Notes: a model not told the origin generated them from the sequence alone. Counted from the stretch's first letter, positions 15,896 to 24,947 are shown. The stretch is DNA of 64,000 bases from an uncultured Porphyromonadaceae bacterium (GCA_937989585.1 CALKRW010000006.1:24980-88979); one strand, 5' to 3'. Translations and numbers: made by a program.

Positions 15896-16160
15896 TTTTC
15901 GCACTAAATTGCTAAACTTTGTAAATTTTGACAATCTATTCAGCCGGGTGAGGGTGGTCGGGATTTTGGGTGCTTAACTTTGTGCTGTGATTAAGATAAA
16001 CAAAAGTTGTGATTAAGAAGATAATAGATTAATGAAGGAATAATGTGATAAAGACAAATATTAAAGATGTAATGAAGAAGATAAAGTTGTGATAAAGTTA
16101 GATTGATTAGTGAAAAGGTGATTTGATGGATAGGGTCGGTGAGTGGTCGGCTTTGGCCAT
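15896..16160 (+). other. Gene-free purine-rich region with short repeats
   Basis: No credible reading frame. Between 15980 and 16120 the + strand is mostly A and G with scattered T, and variants of TGTGAT(T/A)AAG recur at least four times. A TAACTTTG box (15975-15982) stands at its left edge. Function unknown. Confidence 0.5.
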
Positions 16161-16194
16161 TAAAAAGTTCAGGACAGCCGTTTGGGCAGTCCTG
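16161..16194 (-). terminator. Terminator of the yfhO-porZ operon
   Basis: Two stacked stems (16170-16175 with 16189-16194, and an inner GCC/GGC) followed on the minus strand by CTTTTTA, about 125 nt past the porZ-like stop. Confidence 0.7.
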
Positions 16195-16317
16195 AGGAAG
16201 AGTACATTGAAATTATGGGTTATTTTCAGTTGTGACTGATTGATGCTAATTGGTTTGCAGTCAGACGGAAAAGGCTTTGCCTAAGTCGCTGGCGGGAGTC
16301 CTGGTGTCAGCCTTGTC

Positions 16318-18777
16318 TCAGTTGATGACGAGGATTTTGGTGACGGCGCCGGAGGCGCTGCCGTTGGCGTTCTGGGAGGCGAAGACGAAGTAGACGCCCG
16401 AGCGGACGCGCTCACCGGCACTGTTGCAGCCGTCCCATACGAACATGCCGCCGTTCGAGCGGCCCTGTGCGAAGACATTCCCTGCGGCATCGGCGATTTT
16501 CACCAGCGAGTTCTCCATCAGGCCTGTGACGGTGACAGGTCCCGTGTAGTCCGGACGCACGGGATTGGGATAGGCGTAGACGTCATCGTAACTGGCCGCC
16601 GCGGGCGAACTTGTCGATGAATACGACACGAGGCCCGTAGCCATGCCGAAGTAGACGAGGTTAGAGTTCGGGTCGCAGAGTATCGAGTAAACCGAATTGG
16701 AGGGCAGAGGAGAGTTCTCCTTGTCGAAGTGCTCGATAATCCTGTCGCCGTCCTCGCTTACCAGGTAGACGCCCGACGATTCGGTGGCTATCCACTTGCG
16801 GTTGCTGCTGTCGACGGCTATGTCGTTGATCTGCTCCGAATCGAGCAGGTAGTCGGCGTAGTTGGTGCCGTCGTTGCGCGGAACCTTCAGGCGGCGTATG
16901 CGCATGTTCGGGTCGGTGGCCTGCAGGGGATTGGTTATCTCGTACAGACCGGCCGAGGTTCCGAACCACACGCGGCCGCGCTCGTCCTCGACCGCGCAGT
17001 AGTGGTACATGGGCTTGTACGAGTTGCCGTCCTGGTCGATCATGTTGCTGAGGGCGTAGGCCACATCGTCGGCGGTGTTCGTGTATGTGCCCTTGGTGTC
17101 GTATGCTACGGCGGGGACTTCGTAACTGCCGTTGAATGTGAACATCATGCGCGACCTGCGGCAGATGAGCGAGCCCTGGTCCTTCCAGCCCGCGCCTGCC
17201 GGGGCCTCGAGCGTGGTGTGCTTCGACATCTGCCAGTCATCGCGGGTCACCTTGCTCAGGTCGCCCTTGAGTTTGGCCTTGGGCAATACCATGTACGAAC
17301 TGTAGCGCGGGAAGTTGGTGTTGACCGACGCGCCGCACCACAGGTTGCCCTCCGGGTCGAAGTTTACGTCCCAACTCATCGGGAAGTAGCGGTTGTTCTC
17401 TGTCGCTGCAGAGGTATAGAAGTCAGGGTAAAGGCTGTTCTTGTAGTTGAATTTGGCGACCTCGACGCCGTTCTCGACCACGTACAGGCCCTCGATGGTC
17501 GCGGCTATGTAGTAGCGGTCGGGATTCTCGGGATCGACCGCTATGCGGCCCGAGCCGCCGTACAGGCGTTTGTTGTGGTTGAGGTTCTGCAGATAGGGAA
17601 TGAGCGGGTTGTCGCCGCTTGCATCGTAGATGGAGACATCGTGGAACTCTCCGTTCTCCAGATAGTTGGTGTACGGTGTCTTGGCATATACGTCACCGCC
17701 GCCGATGCTCTTGATGTTGGTGTCGCCTATGTCCGAAAGATAGATGCGCTTGCAGTCGGGCGACAGGCGCATGTAGGCCACCTCGCGGACGTTCGAGCCG
17801 TTGACCGAGGCCTTGTCCTGAAGCACCGTGACGGGCGAGGTCGTGAGATTGTAGTTGCCGAGTCCCTCGGCATCGAGCACCCATGCGGATGCCGGGCTCG
17901 ACTCAAAGGCTATGGTCTTGTTGCGGAAATCCTCGGGCAGCGCGGTCTCGCTGACAGTCTTGCCGTCCTCGTCGAGTATGATTATTTTGTCGGCCGTAAT
18001 CACCTGAAGGGTGCCGTCGGCAAGTGTGACGGGATTCACCACGGGCTTGATGGATGTCACCTCGACCGTTTTGTCGTATGTCGACCAGTCGACCTTGATT
18101 ATGACCACATTGCCGCTGTTGAGATAGTACAGGTTGTTGCCCACGCTGCCAAAGAGCGTACCCCAGCAGTCGCCCCAGTCGGTGAACTTGTCGAGCGAAT
18201 TGTGGCGGTCGCCGACGGGGCTGCGGTAGAGTCTGTGTGTGTCGGCGTCGGGGAAGAGCACTATGTGGTCGTTGGCCACGGCGATGTTCTGTATGCTGCG
18301 GTTGTATACGCCCGATTCGGCTACCTGGTGTTTCTTCTCGTCGAAGACCACCATGCCGAACGCGGTCGCGCAGTAGATGCGTTCCTTGTGGAAGGCAACG
18401 TCGTTGACGGTTTTCGAGGTCGATAGCGAGGCATCCTTGATGTCGGGCATGTTGACCACACGGCCGTTGTCGTATACCAGGTCGACGTTGCCGTTGTCGT
18501 AGGCCACGAACAGATACTCGTCGTCGGGATTGTAGAATGCCTTGTCGATGTTGATGTCCGACAGTTTGTTCTGGGCGGTGTAGATGTACGTCTCGTTGCC
18601 CTCCTTGTCGTAGGAGAAGAGGCGACCCGCCGAAACGTAGTAGACCTTCGACTTGCCGTCGGCGAGTGCCGTGGCGTTCCCGTCGAACAGCGGGTAGATG
18701 GTCCACTCGCCCACGGCCTGTGCCGTGGCGGCGAGGCTTGCTGTGGCGGCGAGCAGAAGTAAGGCTTTTCTTATCAT
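16318..18777 (-). CDS. porZ: PorZ-like beta-propeller protein
   Basis: An 819-residue secreted protein with a signal peptide (RKALLLLAATASLAATAQA). The N-terminal ~720 residues hold repeated blades of a two-component-regulator-type propeller (GKSKVYYVSAGRLFSYD, GNLWCGASV, GRVWFGTSAGLYEI, NRKWIATESSGVYLV, NSNLVYFGMATGLVSY). The C-terminus has YAYPNPVRPDY and a sorting-like domain. This architecture is that of PorZ, a cell-surface part of the type IX secretion attachment complex. It is last in an operon with yfhO, an unknown gene and rdgB. Other T9SS genes are not in the window, so the functional call is by architecture. Confidence 0.75.
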   Translation of the reverse strand: MIRKALLLLAATASLAATAQAVGEWTIYPLFDGNATALADGKSKVYYVSAGRLFSYDKEGNETYIYTAQNKLSDINIDKAFYNPDDEYLFVAYDNGNVDLVYDNGRVVNMPDIKDASLSTSKTVNDVAFHKERIYCATAFGMVVFDEKKHQVAESGVYNRSIQNIAVANDHIVLFPDADTHRLYRSPVGDRHNSLDKFTDWGDCWGTLFGSVGNNLYYLNSGNVVIIKVDWSTYDKTVEVTSIKPVVNPVTLADGTLQVITADKIIILDEDGKTVSETALPEDFRNKTIAFESSPASAWVLDAEGLGNYNLTTSPVTVLQDKASVNGSNVREVAYMRLSPDCKRIYLSDIGDTNIKSIGGGDVYAKTPYTNYLENGEFHDVSIYDASGDNPLIPYLQNLNHNKRLYGGSGRIAVDPENPDRYYIAATIEGLYVVENGVEVAKFNYKNSLYPDFYTSAATENNRYFPMSWDVNFDPEGNLWCGASVNTNFPRYSSYMVLPKAKLKGDLSKVTRDDWQMSKHTTLEAPAGAGWKDQGSLICRRSRMMFTFNGSYEVPAVAYDTKGTYTNTADDVAYALSNMIDQDGNSYKPMYHYCAVEDERGRVWFGTSAGLYEITNPLQATDPNMRIRRLKVPRNDGTNYADYLLDSEQINDIAVDSSNRKWIATESSGVYLVSEDGDRIIEHFDKENSPLPSNSVYSILCDPNSNLVYFGMATGLVSYSSTSSPAAASYDDVYAYPNPVRPDYTGPVTVTGLMENSLVKIADAAGNVFAQGRSNGGMFVWDGCNSAGERVRSGVYFVFASQNANGSASGAVTKILVIN

Positions 18778-18837
18778 TGGTTGTGGTATATGTGCGTGAT
18801 GGTTTGGTTTATGTTCGTCCGGAGTGTGGGCCGGATG

Positions 18838-19434
18838 TCAGGCGTCCCCGTTGCAGAGGGCGTCGATGAATGCGCGGCAGGCGCGGGAGCGGTGGCTGAT
18901 GGCGTTCTTTTCTTCGGCCGGTGCCTCGGCGAATGTCTTGTCCCAGCCCTCGGGCATGAACACGGGGTCGTAGCCGAAACCGCCCTGTCCGCGTGGAGCG
19001 CCGATGATGCGGCCCTCGACGCGGCCCTCGAAGAGGCGGGGCTCGCCGCCGTGCGGGATGTAGGCGATGACTGTGCGGAAACGTGCAGTGCGATTGTCTT
19101 CGGCGACTCCTTCGAGACGTTCGAGCAGCAGGCGCATGTTGGCCTGCGAGTCGTGGCCCGCTCCGGGTGCGTAGCGTGCGGAGCGCACGCCGGGCTCGCC
19201 GCCCAGGGCATCTACCTCGAGGCCCGTGTCGTCGGCTATGCAGTCGACCCCGTAACGGTCTGCGACCCAACGCGCTTTGGCGAGAGCGTTGCCCTCGAGC
19301 GTGGGTTCGTCTTCGGGAATGTCATCGTGGCAGTCTATGTCGTTGAGTGACAGCAGTTCGAGACGCCCCGCCGAAATGGCGCGGAGTTCCTCGAGTTTGT
19401 GGGCGTTGTTGGTGGCGAATACCAGTCGTTTCAT
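18838..19434 (-). CDS. rdgB: Non-canonical purine NTP pyrophosphatase (RdgB/HAM1)
   Basis: A 198-residue house-cleaning enzyme that hydrolyses ITP, dITP and XTP to monophosphates and so keeps deaminated purines out of DNA and RNA. The start VFATNNAHKLEEL contains the (S/T)xNxxK loop. DDTGLEVDALGG holds the catalytic acidic residues, and GGFGYDPVFMPEG and SHRSRACRAF complete the nucleotide pocket. Length is normal for the family. It lies between an unknown gene (102-nt gap) and the porZ-like gene (60-nt gap), in the same direction. Confidence 0.95.
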   Translation of the reverse strand: MKRLVFATNNAHKLEELRAISAGRLELLSLNDIDCHDDIPEDEPTLEGNALAKARWVADRYGVDCIADDTGLEVDALGGEPGVRSARYAPGAGHDSQANMRLLLERLEGVAEDNRTARFRTVIAYIPHGGEPRLFEGRVEGRIIGAPRGQGGFGYDPVFMPEGWDKTFAEAPAEEKNAISHRSRACRAFIDALCNGDA

Positions 19435-19536
19435 TGGCAGATATTTATACAGGTATCTAACGCGATAAAAGGTGTTTTATTGTCCTGCCCCGGTGCTTTC
19501 GTGTCCCGGACGCCCCGATGGCGTTCACGATGGTGT

Positions 19537-20115
19537 TCAGAAGCGTGCGGAGATGTACTGGCGGGGAAGTCCGTGACGCGCCACGCATACCGCCGTGTCG
19601 CGTTCCGAGTCGATGATGAGCCCGCGGAAGCCAGAGCGCACGAAACGCTCCTCGAAGATTCGGCGCATCGACTTGTCGCGCAGGTTGGTGAATACGGTAT
19701 AGACGCCTTTTCCCCCGGGCAGTGACTTGGTGTCGGCCGGCACCATAAGGTCTTGGACCGAAAGGCCTTCCGTGCTGTCGACGATTATGAATTCGCTGTC
19801 AGTACACACTGTGTCGGCAATCTGGGCGCGGGGTACGGTGCCGGCAATGAGCCTGCGCCACGACGGAGCATTTTCCGCACCGGATATCAGCGCCACCGAG
19901 CGGGGGTTGCGGTCGGCCAGCAGTCGCAGGACGGTGGCCGCCCCCCGGCTGCGCCTGTCCCCGGCGAAAAGCGCGCGTGCCCATGCCTCGCCATAGTAGC
20001 AGGCGTCGCTCCTGGGGCGCAGTACCTCGCTGACAAGCCGGTAGGCAAGCGGTGAGTGAACCCCGAATCCGCGGCCATGCCTCCAGTTCTTGTACCAACG
20101 GGCGAGACCTTTCAT
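19537..20115 (-). CDS. Unknown protein with a methyltransferase-like N-terminus
   Basis: A 192-residue soluble protein with no signal peptide. The opening RHGRGFGVHSPLAYRLVSEVL matches the start of a group of Bacteroidota class I SAM-dependent methyltransferase-like proteins. After that I do not see a clear glycine-rich SAM loop. There is SVALISGAEN where it might be, then EFIIVDST. At 192 residues it is shorter than the ~240-260 I would expect, so it may be reduced or inactive. It follows yfhO by 23 nt and is very likely co-transcribed. Confidence 0.5.
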   Translation of the reverse strand: MKGLARWYKNWRHGRGFGVHSPLAYRLVSEVLRPRSDACYYGEAWARALFAGDRRSRGAATVLRLLADRNPRSVALISGAENAPSWRRLIAGTVPRAQIADTVCTDSEFIIVDSTEGLSVQDLMVPADTKSLPGGKGVYTVFTNLRDKSMRRIFEERFVRSGFRGLIIDSERDTAVCVARHGLPRQYISARF

Positions 20116-20138
20116 TCCGTGACGTTATTGGCCGGATC

Positions 20139-22769
20139 TCAGGCTTTCTTGTCCTCGGCGGGGTTAGGCTCGCACTTCGTGTCTTCGTGGCGGATGACGT
20201 AGAAGAACAGCGCGAGGAGCACTGTCAGGTAAATCAGCGTCACGCATGTGTAGGCGATTGTGGTGGAGACGTGGATTGACTTCGGGTCGAATGTCATCGT
20301 GATTTCATGGCTTCCGGCGGGAACACGCATGGCGCGGAGAATGTAGTTTACGCGGGCCAGCGGAACCTCCTTGCCGTCGACGGTGGCGTGCCATCCCCAC
20401 GGGAAGTAGACCTCGGAGAATACTGCCAGACCGCCCTTCGCGGTGGTGACCTTGTACTTCAGTTGATTGGGCGAATATTTGGTCATCACGATCTTGTCGC
20501 CGGGCACGAGCGAGGGCTGCTGCGAGCCGAGAATCTCGGCGAAGCGGCGGTCGGCGACGGTGACCTCGGCGGGAGCGAAGGTCTCGCTGCTGACGGCGGC
20601 CATCTCGGCGTCGGCGTTCGGGACGTAGACCAGCGAGTCGGCCAGCCATGCCGGACCCATCTCGGTGCCTCGGCGCTGATAGGTTAGGAACGACTGTCCC
20701 TGCTCGTCCTGGGCGACGCCGATCTCGTATCGGGTGTTGAGCATGTCGAGGACAGCGGGGCTGTAGATGGCCTGACGCTCGATCATGTCGTTGTAGCGGT
20801 TGAGTTTGGCGGCGTGGTAGCCTCCTACCATGTGGTGGTGGGCCGAACGCTCGGGGCTTGTGAACGCGGAGTAGTCGATGACGCGGTAATAGTCCTTGTC
20901 CTGCATAATCTCCTTGTCTATCCGGTCAGGCTCGAGGGGATCGTCGAAGTCGGCCATCGAGGTGACGAACGAGTCCTCGGCGACATAGCGCTTGTCGACG
21001 GTGTAGAGGTCGAAGACCACGATGGCCCCGATGCCGAGCGCGCCCATGGCCTTCGTTATCATCTCCTTGGCGGCCAGCACGGTGAGTATGCCGCCGGCGA
21101 TGAGTATCAGCAGCGAGCGTATGCCGTCCTGCGATATCATGTCGAGACGGATTGCCTTGACGTTCTCGATAGTTGTCCTGAGCATTTCCTGCATCTGAGG
21201 GTCGGCGCCCTGGGTCATTGCGTCCTGGAACATCTTCTGCTCGTGCGACGACAGCGGTTCGCCGTAGAACGAGGGCCACAGCCATGCCACGAGGCAGAGC
21301 ACGACGGGGAAGCCGAACGAGGCGATCAGGTCCTTGCGGTAGCGCTGCAGCGCGTCGGGCGTCGTGAAGAGTTTCTGCAGGCCGAGCATAGCCAGTAGCG
21401 GCACGCACATCGCGGCGATTACCAGTGTGGTCTCGGCGGCGCGGAACTTGTTGTACATCGGGAAGTGGTATATCATCCAGTCGGTCAGCGCCGGGAAGTG
21501 GTTGCCCATGGCAAGGAGCGCCGAGAACACTGTGAGGACGAGAAGCGCCCATTTCTCGGGACCCTTGACGATGAAGCATCCCAGGAGGAAGAGCGCGCAG
21601 ATCAGCGCGCCGAAGTAGAACGGGCCGTTGGTGCCCGACGAGTCGGTCTTGCCGCCGAAGTACTGCGGCATCTGGACAAGCAGCTGGAACGGGTCGTTGT
21701 CAATCATCGACTGTTCGGCGCCCGGAGCCTGCGAAAGAGTCTGTGCCACCATGCGTCCGCCGGTGAGACGGCCTGATGCTCCGCCCTTGATGTTGGGGAC
21801 GAGTAGGGTCATGGTCTCGGAGGGAGTGTTCGACCATCCTCCGATTTCCGACTTGGGCAGGCCTCCGGTGGGCTTCTCCGGCTCAATCGGCTGGCCGAAC
21901 TCGTCGGTCTGCGGATTCTGGGCCTCGAGGGGAGTGAGTTCCGAGGCCGAGCGCTTGGTCTCCTTCGAGTATTCGTAGGTGTTGTAGAGGCTCGGCGCGT
22001 TGGCTCCGATGGCCAGGGCGCCGGCGACAAGGCATGCTCCCGAGGCTACGAGCCAGCGGCGCATGTGCTTGTGGCGGATGGCGTCGATAAGCCATGCGAT
22101 GACAAGGGCGACGACGATGAACGCCGAGTAGTAGGTTATCTGCGGGTGGTTGGCGTTGAGTTGCAGCATGGCGAACAGGGCCAGCAGCGCGGCTCCCGAC
22201 AGCGGACGCCCGCGGTAGGCCAGGGCGATGGCGCCAATCATCGGCGGCATGTAGGTCAGTGCCAGGAATTTCCAGATGTGGCCTGCGCCGATGATGATGA
22301 CGAAGTACGATGACAGACCCCACGCCAGGGCGCCGATCAGTGCGTACCACCAGCGCATCTTCCAGCAGTAGCACATGATGAGGAAGCCGAACATCATCAT
22401 GAACAGCAGGTTGGACGGAGTCGGCAGACCGAGGCCGTAGACATCGTTCAGCCAGTCGAACAGCGAGTTCGACTCATAACTCGGCGAAATCTGGAAGGTG
22501 GGCATGCCGCCGAACAGCGAGTTGGTCCACAGGGCCTTCTCGCCGGTCTCGGCCTCGTAGGCCTGGGCCTCGGCGCCGTTGGCCGCGCCCTGCACCTGGT
22601 CCTGCTGCGACAGCGTGTCGCCGGCGAAATTATTGGGGAAGAAAAACGCCAGTGACACCAGGGCCATCACGGCCATCGATACAAAGAATCCCCAAACCTG
22701 GGGCTTTTTTATCCAGTGCACGAAGGCATCCTTGCTGAAATTCTTCTTAATGTTATCGACAGAAGACAT
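20139..22769 (-). CDS. YfhO-family membrane protein
   Basis: An 876-residue polytopic membrane protein with more than ten hydrophobic segments. The first is near residues 26-46 (VWGFFVSMAVMALVSLAFFFP), followed by a long outside loop (LSQQDQVQGAANGAE, LFGGMPTFQISP). The C-terminal ~250 residues form an exported domain before a final membrane segment (IAYTCVTLIYLTVLLALFF). The pattern fits the YfhO family, which is related to oligosaccharide/glycolipid glycosyltransferases and implicated in teichoic-acid or lipid-linked sugar modification elsewhere. First gene of the operon. The acceptor in this organism is unknown. Confidence 0.85.
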   Translation of the reverse strand: MSSVDNIKKNFSKDAFVHWIKKPQVWGFFVSMAVMALVSLAFFFPNNFAGDTLSQQDQVQGAANGAEAQAYEAETGEKALWTNSLFGGMPTFQISPSYESNSLFDWLNDVYGLGLPTPSNLLFMMMFGFLIMCYCWKMRWWYALIGALAWGLSSYFVIIIGAGHIWKFLALTYMPPMIGAIALAYRGRPLSGAALLALFAMLQLNANHPQITYYSAFIVVALVIAWLIDAIRHKHMRRWLVASGACLVAGALAIGANAPSLYNTYEYSKETKRSASELTPLEAQNPQTDEFGQPIEPEKPTGGLPKSEIGGWSNTPSETMTLLVPNIKGGASGRLTGGRMVAQTLSQAPGAEQSMIDNDPFQLLVQMPQYFGGKTDSSGTNGPFYFGALICALFLLGCFIVKGPEKWALLVLTVFSALLAMGNHFPALTDWMIYHFPMYNKFRAAETTLVIAAMCVPLLAMLGLQKLFTTPDALQRYRKDLIASFGFPVVLCLVAWLWPSFYGEPLSSHEQKMFQDAMTQGADPQMQEMLRTTIENVKAIRLDMISQDGIRSLLILIAGGILTVLAAKEMITKAMGALGIGAIVVFDLYTVDKRYVAEDSFVTSMADFDDPLEPDRIDKEIMQDKDYYRVIDYSAFTSPERSAHHHMVGGYHAAKLNRYNDMIERQAIYSPAVLDMLNTRYEIGVAQDEQGQSFLTYQRRGTEMGPAWLADSLVYVPNADAEMAAVSSETFAPAEVTVADRRFAEILGSQQPSLVPGDKIVMTKYSPNQLKYKVTTAKGGLAVFSEVYFPWGWHATVDGKEVPLARVNYILRAMRVPAGSHEITMTFDPKSIHVSTTIAYTCVTLIYLTVLLALFFYVIRHEDTKCEPNPAEDKKA

Positions 22770-22794
22770 ATAAGTAACTTAGTTGGTGAGGTAA

Positions 22795-22827
22795 CAAATT
22801 TATTACACATTGAAGCCGTCGGTCAAA
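22795..22827 (-). promoter_or_regulatory. Promoter of the yfhO operon
   Basis: On the minus strand, TTTG (22824-22827), 21 nt, TAAATTTG (22795-22802), about 25 nt before the yfhO ATG. Confidence 0.75.
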
Positions 22828-22930
22828 AACTCAGTCAATCGAGTCCCGTAACGGCTTGTGCAGAAGTAAAAAACACAAAGACATCATGGCGCCGACTAAA
22901 GACAACGCCACAATATCGTGCAAAAATAAT

Positions 22931-22970
22931 AATAAAATCCCGAACGCCAATAAATAAAATCCCGAACGCC
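22931..22970 (+). repeat. Two direct copies of an 18-nt sequence
   Basis: AATAAAATCCCGAACGCC occurs at 22931-22948 and again at 22953-22970, a 22-nt period, in the gene-free region upstream of yfhO. Confidence 0.9.
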
Positions 22971-23034
22971 GAAATTTTTCAAAAAAAGCGGCGCGCCGGT
23001 CGTGTAGTCTCGCTTTTTGTTCGAGAGGTGGTAT

Positions 23035-23089
23035 TTAGGTCTTAGGTCAGAGAGACAAGGGGCGAGGTTGTTTTAGGTGTTAGGTCAGA
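23035..23089 (+). repeat. Two near-identical 17-nt direct repeats
   Basis: Copies at 23035-23051 and 23073-23089 differ at one base (TTAGGT[C/G]TTAGGTCAGA). Each copy itself contains TTAGGT twice. The surrounding 22828-23325 holds no credible gene. Confidence 0.8.
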
Positions 23090-23325
23090 ATGACGAAGTA
23101 AGTCAAAAGGTCGGGGGATGTATTGTATATGCAGTGGACGCGATGTGCTTTTTATAAAATTTATTAAAAGTTTAAGGAATTTTACATTTTTATTTGCATT
23201 TGTCAGTCAAAAGCCATAAATTTAGGGACGATTTATATTCTGCCAACAAGGTTAATGTCTTTATGGAATGACAGTGCATTCCGCTGGATAGGTAGAATGT
23301 ATAGGACAAACAAATTGTAGTCAAA

Positions 23326-23862
23326 ATGAGAAAGTTAGTTTATATATTGATTTTTATTATCGGTAGTGTGTCGATAGGCTGCAATAGTATTGGGAAAGGA
23401 AATAAAGTTACTGCAAATGATTCGATTGAGTTTTACTACGATGTTCTTTTTTATTTGAGAAAGTCACCGGATACAACTGACTTTCAATATCTATTTATCA
23501 AACGAGGACTAAGAACTTACGAATTATACAATGAGCATTCAGGTTCTGAAATAGGTTCTTAGGTGCGAAAAGGCGATACTTTGTACATGACACCTGAGTT
23601 ATCAATGTACCATCCTGATTCTGTCAAACCCAGCATTGTCAAATTATCAGGTTCATTAACCCCGGATTCCATGAACATACAAAAGAAATTCCTGGTGAAA
23701 AACCTGGGGATACAACTGAAAGATGTTACGCCTTGCAATGTCAAAGATATTAATCCATCATACAAAAATTATATATCTGACGAATATTTTATGGTTGGAT
23801 CAGATTTGCCCAAGGGTTATTTAAAAAAATTGGCAAAGCAACAAAAAAGGTCCGGAAAATAG
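23326..23862 (+). pseudogene. Lipoprotein gene interrupted by an in-frame amber codon
   Basis: The reading frame starts MRKLVYILIFIIGSVSIGCNS (lipobox Cys19), runs to a TAG at 23560-23562 and then continues in the same frame to a second TAG at 23860-23862. The downstream gene is a paralogue that reads through this point: GSETGTYEQKGDTLYMTP there against GSEIGS*VRKGDTLYMTP here. The stop replaces a Tyr codon by a single-base change. The intact product would be ~178 residues. AT-rich, unlike the neighbouring core genes. Function unknown. Confidence 0.75.
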
Positions 23863-23902
23863 GATAAAACAGTCATAATTAGATAACTAGATAATATTAC
23901 AC

Positions 23903-24460
23903 ATGAAGAAGTTAATTTATATTGTCATTCTAATTACCGGCATAATTTCAATCCCCGGCAACTGTATAGCAAAAGGAAATAAAGAATCAGCTGACGACTA
24001 CAATATTTTTTCGGATAGCCAGGTCCTTTTATATCAGAGAGAAACAGCAGAGATGGCCTGGTATATATATCTAATATTCAAACCCTTACAAAAATCTTAT
24101 GATTTGTATGATTTAATTTTAGGATCTGAGACAGGCACATATGAGCAAAAGGGAGATACATTATACATGACACCTTTATTGGGTTTTGGCCGTTCTCATG
24201 CCAATAATAAATTTGCCATCAAAAAATTGCCAGATACGTTAACGTTGGATCCGGATAATAATTTGAATATACAAAAGACATTCTTAATTAAGAATAATGG
24301 AGTCCAATTGATAGACTTAACAACTTATCACACTGTAGATATAAATCTTGTTCCCAAATCTTTCATATCTTATGATAAATATTTCATGATAGGATCGGAA
24401 TTCCCGGAAAAATATTTGAAATATGCTAAAAAACAATTGAAGAATAAAACTGATAAGTAA
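23903..24460 (+). CDS. Secreted protein of unknown function, paralogue of the preceding gene
   Basis: A 185-residue protein with a signal peptide (MKKLIYIVILITGIISI). The lipobox cysteine of the upstream paralogue is not at the same place: the sequence reads SIPGNCIAKG, so lipidation is doubtful. Shared blocks with the paralogue are KGDTLYMTP, LNIQKTFLIKN, VDINLVPKSFIS and FMIGSEFPEKYLK, at about 40% identity by eye. The 40-nt gap suggests a tandem duplication within one transcript. AT-rich, probably acquired. Family not recognised. Confidence 0.7.
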   Translation: MKKLIYIVILITGIISIPGNCIAKGNKESADDYNIFSDSQVLLYQRETAEMAWYIYLIFKPLQKSYDLYDLILGSETGTYEQKGDTLYMTPLLGFGRSHANNKFAIKKLPDTLTLDPDNNLNIQKTFLIKNNGVQLIDLTTYHTVDINLVPKSFISYDKYFMIGSEFPEKYLKYAKKQLKNKTDK

Positions 24461-24496
24461 CGATTGGAGTGAATCGACGCTCCATTTAGCACTATA

Positions 24497-24536
24497 AAAA
24501 CTAAGTCGAGACTGCTGCAGCCTCGACTTAGTTTTG
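24497..24536 (+). terminator. Bidirectional terminator
   Basis: A 14-bp perfect stem (24497-24510 with 24522-24535), with an A run before it and a T-rich tract after it, between convergent genes. Confidence 0.9.
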
Positions 24537-24569
24537 TTGCGAATGGGTGATTCGGTATTGGACCGGATG

Positions 24570-24863
24570 TTATTTTGTTGCCAGTTCTATGCCTTTGGCT
24601 ACGGAGGCGGACATCATGTCCTCAACGGCCTTTTTGAATTCGGGGTTGTCCAGAAGGGCTTTCTCTTCTTCCTCGGAGAGGCCCAGGTCATCGCTTTTCT
24701 TCTCCATTTCATCTGTGATCTTCTCGATGTCTTCCATAGACTCGGCGTCCTTGATCTGCTCTGTGGCTTCCTTGACGAGATCGATGGCCTTTTCTTCCTT
24801 GCTTGTGCAAGACACTACCAGCATACCGAGGCCGATGGCCATTACAAGAAATAGTTTTTTCAT
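24570..24863 (-). CDS. Small lipoprotein, helical
   Basis: Ninety-seven residues from the ATG at 24863. The signal MKKLFLVMAIGLGMLVVSC with Cys19 followed by TSKEEKA marks a lipoprotein. A frame extending to 24965 would contain the promoter and is rejected. The rest is strongly charged and helical (LVKEATEQIKDAESMEDIEKITDEMEKK), with an acidic centre (LSEEEEKALL). It has its own consensus promoter and a shared terminator, so it is monocistronic. Function unknown. Confidence 0.8.
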   Translation of the reverse strand: MKKLFLVMAIGLGMLVVSCTSKEEKAIDLVKEATEQIKDAESMEDIEKITDEMEKKSDDLGLSEEEEKALLDNPEFKKAVEDMMSASVAKGIELATK

Positions 24864-24915
24864 AATCGTGGATTTTTTGGGATTTGTAAAATTGTAATTT
24901 AGAAATAAGGATGGA

Positions 24916-24947
24916 CAAAGATAGGCCATAAAAACGGATTGTCCAAA
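24916..24947 (-). promoter_or_regulatory. Promoter of the small lipoprotein gene
   Basis: On the minus strand, TTTG (24944-24947), 20 nt, TATCTTTG (24916-24923). Full consensus match. Confidence 0.85.

Noticed and set aside
16729..18426. A 565-codon open frame antisense to the porZ-like gene
   Set aside because: It mirrors the third codon positions of the real gene, has no recognisable protein content, signal or promoter, and is typical of GC-rich antisense shadows.
22931..22970. CRISPR array
   Set aside because: Only two 18-nt copies with a 4-nt gap; no spacer-repeat pattern and no cas genes in the window.
244..23562. Idea that TAG is recoded as a sense codon in this organism
   Set aside because: Two in-frame TAG codons prompted it, but TAG also ends clearly complete genes (for example at 60463-60465 and 23860-23862), so it works as a normal stop.
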